Positions 58,818 to 64,000 of a DNA stretch of 64,000 bases are shown here, in pieces. The notes under the pieces are model-generated. The model had not been told where the DNA came from, made no database searches, and was given only the letters and a program-made list of their open reading frames with translations. The stretch covers positions 2,339,501 to 2,403,500 of the forward strand of contig VICG01000002.1 in assembly GCA_008692225.1 (NCBI GenBank), written 5' to 3'. This stretch comes from Monilinia fructicola (Eukaryota > Ascomycota > Leotiomycetes > Helotiales > Sclerotiniaceae). The position numbers and the translations under genes were made by a program. Position 1 is the first letter of the stretch; every line of letters begins with the position of its first letter.

Positions 58818-60736
58818 CTAAAGTTCATCAAAATTTGGGCGCACGATCGTCCATTTTCTCGGAGACACTGGAAGACCGATGTAATATTCCCAAAATCGAG
58901 AGATCTCGAGAACAAAGATTTCCCACCTAGAGATGTGGTCAGTATTGAGACGTGTGATAACTGGCGAGAAGAGAACGTACATAGTCTTAGGAAATCTGAT
59001 CCATCCCCAAATCACATATTTGAAGATATTCCACGTTAACCTTAATTCTTTCCAGAACATATCTGAAGCGGTAGGCGTTTCCTTCTTCAACCTTTCCTGC
59101 TTATCATAGTCCTCAAAATCTTCTGCGATTGGATCTGCACGAGATCTTTCAGGAATGACATTGTGTGGCTTGGTCACTCGATCTGTCAACTCAACAGGTT
59201 CTTCATGCTTACCCTCTTCGGCTTCCATTAAGGCTCGGAAGTCATTGATGGCCCGCAAAGAATGCGAAATGCGACCCAAGGTGTTGAACAAGGCGACGAG
59301 TTCGGTTCGTTTCAATATCGGAACATCTTTCGAATTATTATCAGTTTCGAATAAAACTTTCAGCGCGGCTCCATAACCGGCGGTTTGAACCTTTCCCCAA
59401 AGTCGGCATTTATCACAACCCACGCAATCCATAATTCGGCTAACATTTCTGAAGCGATTGCGGAAATCCTCCTTTAGACTTGGACCTTCACCATTCACAA
59501 ACATCATGCTTTCGTCAAATATTTGAGTTTCTCTTGATGCTTTTGACATCAATGTTTGTACCTTGAATTGAGTGAGCTGGTCTTGAGCTGGATCACCGGA
59601 ACAGAAAGTGTAATCCTGAAGGGAAGGGCCGAGTTTCGTGACTGCTCGTAAAACGAGAGCGTAGTTAAAATAAAGATTTGAGACACGGTCCGGGAACCCA
59701 TGTAGACGGGCCTTGTAACATTGAAGATTCGGGCCCCATTCACCAGTTGTTTGGTTCAAATACTCATAGCAAAGATGTGTGCTGATCGAAGTGTGCATAC
59801 CAGAAATGACTCGGTAAAAAACACGCTTCTCCAAACATTCATCTTCTAATTCAAGGCCAGTCTCTGCGACAAATGGAAGGTTTGGTGAATGCTCTCGTTG
59901 CTCTTCCAGAATATGTTGACGGCCATGTTGTTTAAGTACCGACTTGAGTTCGTTTGCCGCTGGTTCTTTCAAGGAGAATGGGGAGCGCCCAAGGGATGCC
60001 GAATGAGGGAAAGATGATTTCGAAAAGCAATTCTCTCGATATATCGCGTCCCAAACTTGCTTTGTCCCCTCACCCGCATAGCCGGTAAACCTTTCCGGGT
60101 TGTCTACCAAGCTCACATAATCACCTTTCGATCCGGCACCTTCATCATCCGGCACACAATAATCTCTCTCGTCGCATTCATCATCGTATTCCACCACACA
60201 ACTTTCTCCCACGTCCTCGCCGAGCATGCCTTGCAATGGCTTCTTTTGGACGCTCCTGTTGTAATTTCTTGCCCGGATGACCAGCTTTAGGTCCTTCTAG
60301 CTTCCCCAATTCCTCCGCCCTCCATACCAGTGGTATATCTTCTTCATTGTCCAAGGTGTTGACGGCGCAAGCGATATTGCCGCACATGCCACTCTCATCG
60401 TTCCAAAATGGACATTCCTTACCGAACAAGTTCAGTCGGTAATACGCGAAGAAATCCGTGGTTTGTGTAAGATCATCTAGGGCAGGTGATACTTCTCGAT
60501 TGAGGTCATCGAGGGTAGCGTATGTTGTGCACGCGTCGGAAACGGTGGCTTTGGGGGAGATCTGGGTGACGGCATTAGACACATATGCCTGGGAAAAGAA
60601 AAGTAAAGCATACCGCGCAAACATCTGGACTTTGTACTGTCTTGGATTTTGAAGATTCCAAAGCTTCTACATGGGGACTACAAGTACTCAAGAGAGTAAA
60701 GAGGCCCAAATAGAACGCTCGAGCTGCGGTCTTCAT
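58818..60736 (-). CDS. ERO1: ER oxidoreductin ERO1, one apparent frameshift
   Basis: Exon 1 60736-60614 (41 residues with signal peptide FYLGLFTLLST) joins exon 2 from 60561 through a 52-nt phase-0 intron. Family marks are YRLNLFGKECPFWNDE, the shuttle pair MCGNIAC, YVSLVDNPERFTGY, FYRVISGMHTSIS, and the active-site/FAD region MDCVGCDKCRLWGKVQTAGYG. ERO1 uses FAD and oxygen to reoxidise protein disulfide isomerase in the ER lumen. At 60244-60247 (TTTT, plus strand) the frame shifts by one base between KLQQERPK and PLQGMLGEDV; an extra base is likely. Near the 3' end a 54-nt stretch (58927-58980) has GTACGT and CTAG borders and no stop, so it can be spliced or read through, changing the tail by 18 residues. 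Confidence 0.9.
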
Positions 60737-61207
60737 GATGAGACTGACACTTGGCCTTTTGTTTGATATTTCAGATAGAGTTCATTCAGGCGGGGGTTCC
60801 AAAAGTTTAAAGGGTTTCCGAGGTTGAATAGAGTAATAATGAGTTATTCAGAGGACTAAAAGTCCAAATTAATGAAATGGTCTTCTCGTATTATTGAGAC
60901 CCCGTTCTGTTGATTTTGGTAAAAGGAACCTCCAGCTTGAAAGGACAAGATGTAAATGAAGATATAAATAGTTTTGGTATAACCTGGAACATAAAAGAAC
61001 AAACCAATTCCAAGATAGGATAAAGATTAAAGAAAGACCCTTTCAATGAAGTTTCATGTACATAATGTATGCACTCGAGTAGAACGTTGGAAATCAATTT
61101 GAAAGGAGGAATCTTTATTGTTCATATAAAAGATAAGGACAGATAAATAATTGATTTGATTTGAAAGCAAATGATTTTATTATTTTATTATTATTTAAGC
61201 AATTGAT

Positions 61208-61238
<31 letters not shown>

Positions 61239-62885
61239 TATTTATATATATAATTTATCTATTTTATTTTATTATTGCTAAGTAGGTCACCCTTATTATA
61301 TATATTATTTATTTGTATATGTTTATCTATTTTATTTTTATTATTGTTGAGTAGGTCACCCTTATTATATATATATATATATATATTTATTTTATGTATT
61401 ATGTATTATTATTATTATTTATTTATTTATTTATTAATAGCCTAACTAGGTACCATCAATCTGTCCAATTTCAAAAAAAAGGAGACTTGGAGTGATTCAG
61501 AAGTGGTTCGATTGTCATCAAACATCATCAACATCATCAACAACATCATCATCATTCAATTGATCGTCAAAAGCATCTGATTACCTATATATGGGTGGAG
61601 CTGGTCATGAAATGTGCCACCACTAAAGGAAAGCCACAGAAGCAAGTGACAGGAGTGACGGAAGCAGAACCTTGAACGGAACATTCAACGGCCCGGATTA
61701 TCTGAAGGTCCTCGGGTGCATAATTAGGTACTAGGTAGGTACAGTACTTACTTGTAGGTACAGTATGTATGATACTTGTATATAATTAGCATATACCAAG
61801 GTAGTCTCCCTTGTACGGAGTATCTAGGTGCCTAGGTAGACATAGCCGGAGTAATAAGTACCTACGACCTAGGGAAGGAAGGTTACGGAGTGCGAGGAGC
61901 AGAGCCAGGATGGAAATACGGAAATATGGAAATGCCGAATGCGGGAATCTTGCTTTCCAACACACCTGCAGTATTTTATATTTCATATATGGATCGTTCT
62001 ATGGGTATGAGTATGCGTACAGTAGTACTGTATACTGAGACTTAGCCGAATCACAAACCCCGTCCTTCAGCCTCGATACCAACTTCAAAGGGGATGATGA
62101 TGCCTCTTTCTACACGGGTCTGTCTCTACTTCGAGGTTGTACTGTATACACAAGGACTTTAACGTGAAAGCTCGTATACCTCCCCCCTAGCACCCCGGCT
62201 AACCTTGGAAGCTTCAATATCATCGTGATCACTTCATCCGTATCCGACACATCCAGGAACCGGGAAGAGAATAGAAGTGCAATCAGAATGATTAGCCCAA
62301 ACAATCATATGACTATCCCATCTCATCGACTCACTTTGACTATCTGACCATTTCAATCCAACAAGCTGAAAATAACATCATCATGCAATCAATCACATTA
62401 AATACAAAACATACAAACATACACGTAGATACCGATGATTTATTCTAGTTTGTTGATACCTCTAACAAAACCTCGCCTACTGACTGTATCAATCTGAGAA
62501 CTGCTACCCAGTATGCTCTCGTAAGGTCCATCCTCTAATTTGCATGTACTTCTGCTGATACTGCCATGCATCAGATGTTTCTCAATATTTGCTTCTTTTC
62601 TGCTTTTCTGCTTTTCTTTACCTTTACCCCCTTTAAATCCATTGCATCCAGCTCTGAAAAGCATCGCTAATGTTGACTTCCCAAAACGAACCAGGACCAG
62701 TATATAGCAGCGGAGATGATGTTAATTAATCCTGATCTGATACATCAAACTGATAATCGAAAACCATAAAGCGTAATTTAGGAGAGACATAAGACGTTAC
62801 ATCGGCAAAGCATATGCCTCCCTGTCTAAGGTATTATGCCGGATCAAAGACTGGCTGAAGTCTACTTTGAGAACAAGCGACAGAT
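60737..62885. other. spacer between ERO1 and CKS1
   Basis: AT-rich with an AT microsatellite (61206-61440), CCTAGGTA and ACGGAGTA motifs at 61725-61900, and no supported gene. The 62440-62664 minus-strand open stretch has no domain. Confidence 0.5.
61206..61440. repeat. AT microsatellite with duplicated AGTAGGTCACCCTT block
   Basis: Three (AT)n/(TTTA)n runs are separated by two copies of AGTAGGTCACCCTTATTATA, 69 bp apart (about 61281 and 61350). Confidence 0.85.
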
Positions 62886-63421
62886 TTACTGCTGCTGAGT
62901 TGGTGGTTGATAATTAATTGATCTCCTAGATACATCAGATTAGTATTGGAGGATAGTTTGATGACATCCAATGACTTACTTGAAGAGTAGGATATGGGGT
63001 TCTGGCTCATGTACTTCATAGTGTTCCCAACCAAGACTCTATTTGCACCAGGTTAGTCTTCTCTCCAATTGCAATCCATGGTCCTCTTCTCTCCATACCT
63101 GTGTAATACCCAGTGCTCTCCATTCTTCCTCCCACAGTAACTTCAAGGTACCGGTTTGGGGATCATGGTATTCCTTTGGGATAACCTTCAACATAGCTTT
63201 GGGCAATTGGACGTGTCTGTACTCATATTGATCATCAGAGTATCTGTATGGAGAAATTAGTTTATGCGCCATAGATCTCAAGATCTGAATTTGAAAGCAA
63301 AGATTCATACTGACCTTGCGGAATAATGGATTGCATCAATGAATTCATCCAGACGCTCCTTCTCAGCCTCCGACAGTGGTCTGGCATACTTGTTTCTTCT
63401 ACTGTAATCTATTTCCGCCAT
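62886..63421 (-). CDS. CKS1: cyclin-dependent kinase regulatory subunit Cks1/Suc1
   Basis: Four exons on the minus strand: 63421-63315, 63243-63099, 63038-62980 and 62925-62886, giving 116 residues. The protein has [17 protein letters not shown], then [65 protein letters not shown] and the final beta strand KRSINYQPP. The HxPEPH hinge (as HEPEPH) that allows strand-exchange dimers is intact. Cks proteins bind Cdk1 and phosphorylated substrates to drive cell-cycle transitions. The third intron splits the codon for the conserved Lys in LLFKR. The short Gln tail (TQQQ) is the only unusual part. Confidence 0.95.
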
Positions 63422-64000
63422 GGTGCTCTTAATTTGATGACCTCTGACGCGGCCGCGACTTTGTTTATATTGTCGATCTAGTTATAGGTGGGGCGGGCAA
63501 TGACGCGACAGAAAATAATCTGAAGGTAGGTTGATTATTAGATTATATCTGCGATTCTCAAATATTTAAATTGAGAAAGATTAAAAGGAATGGCGCCGGC
63601 GCAAACTGTATTGTATGAAACCAATCGAGAGCAGAAGGAAGAGGAAGGTGTTGATGGATGGGTAGGTTGATTGAGTTTGTATCGAGTTTGTATTGAGTCT
63701 GTATTGGTGGTACCTTTCGTTGTGAAGAAAGGATGCGCGAAGGTGAATAGAAGAATGGGAAAGTAATTGCAGATTCTGTTTTTATTTACTTTTCACAGAC
63801 ACGAAGGTGGTTCTTAAGCAAGTAGTTGAGAAATTGCCAAATTATTTAAGTGTTGTGAGTGTGAGTGTGAGTGTGATGTGAACGCAAGTGTGAATGTGAA
63901 TGTGAATGTGAATGCGATTGAGGGACAAGCAGACCGACAGACCGACAGACCGACAGAGACAGACAGTTGGGATTGCAGGTGTGAGAGTGGTATTTGGTTA
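63422..64000. other. CKS1 upstream region with simple repeats
   Basis: Promoter side of CKS1. It ends in GTGAGT/GTGAAT runs (63855-63915) and a GACAGACC run (63930-63965). No gene. Confidence 0.6.

Noticed and set aside
58554..59039. 161-codon plus-strand open frame
   Set aside because: It is largely antisense to the conserved ERO1 3' exon.

Overview
The window looks like nuclear DNA of a filamentous ascomycete. Genes are broken by short introns (about 50-85 nt) with GTAAGT/GTATGT donors, CTAAC-like branch sites and AG acceptors, and they sit in AT-rich, simple-repeat-rich spacers. Protein style and spacer texture suggest a leotiomycete of the Botrytis/Sclerotinia type; this is inference, not a database result.

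Left part (0-9 kb): the most interesting locus. A tiny minus-strand gene (2209-2822) encodes a secretory signal peptide followed by near-identical peptide repeats separated by Lys-Arg (Kex2-type) sites, with one intron at the same place in every repeat. It is flanked by two paralogous single-pass membrane proteins, each with two HxxHC motifs (539-1225 and 3696-4431, UstYa/DUF3328-like), and followed by an MFS transporter (5404-6884). Together this looks like a compact fungal RiPP (dikaritin/KEP-type) cluster: precursor, two modifying proteins and an exporter. An F-box/nucleotidyltransferase-like gene with an apparent 1-nt frameshift follows.

10.7-15.4 kb holds successive non-coding tandem arrays (about 87-bp, about 128-bp and 191-bp spaced units). 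A large coiled-coil membrane protein gene lies at 15.5-18.0 kb. From 18 to 26.9 kb the DNA is AT-rich and gene-poor, with one clearly decayed NmrA-like reductase pseudogene.

Right part (26.9-64 kb): a conserved housekeeping stretch. It carries SAD1/USP39 (tri-snRNP), RRP9 (U3 snoRNP), PRE1 (proteasome beta-4, with its start codon split by an intron), DED1 (DEAD-box helicase), an M20 amidohydrolase with a destroyed active site, an SDR reductase, a LITAF-domain protein, a small secreted protein, a small Cys-bearing protein, an EDEM-like GH47 protein, ERO1 and CKS1. EDEM and ERO1 both serve ER folding and quality control.

Several conserved genes (RRP9 twice, EDEM-like, ERO1, the F-box-like gene) carry a single-base shift in a short homopolymer. 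The repeated pattern points to consensus errors of the assembly rather than to many pseudogenes.
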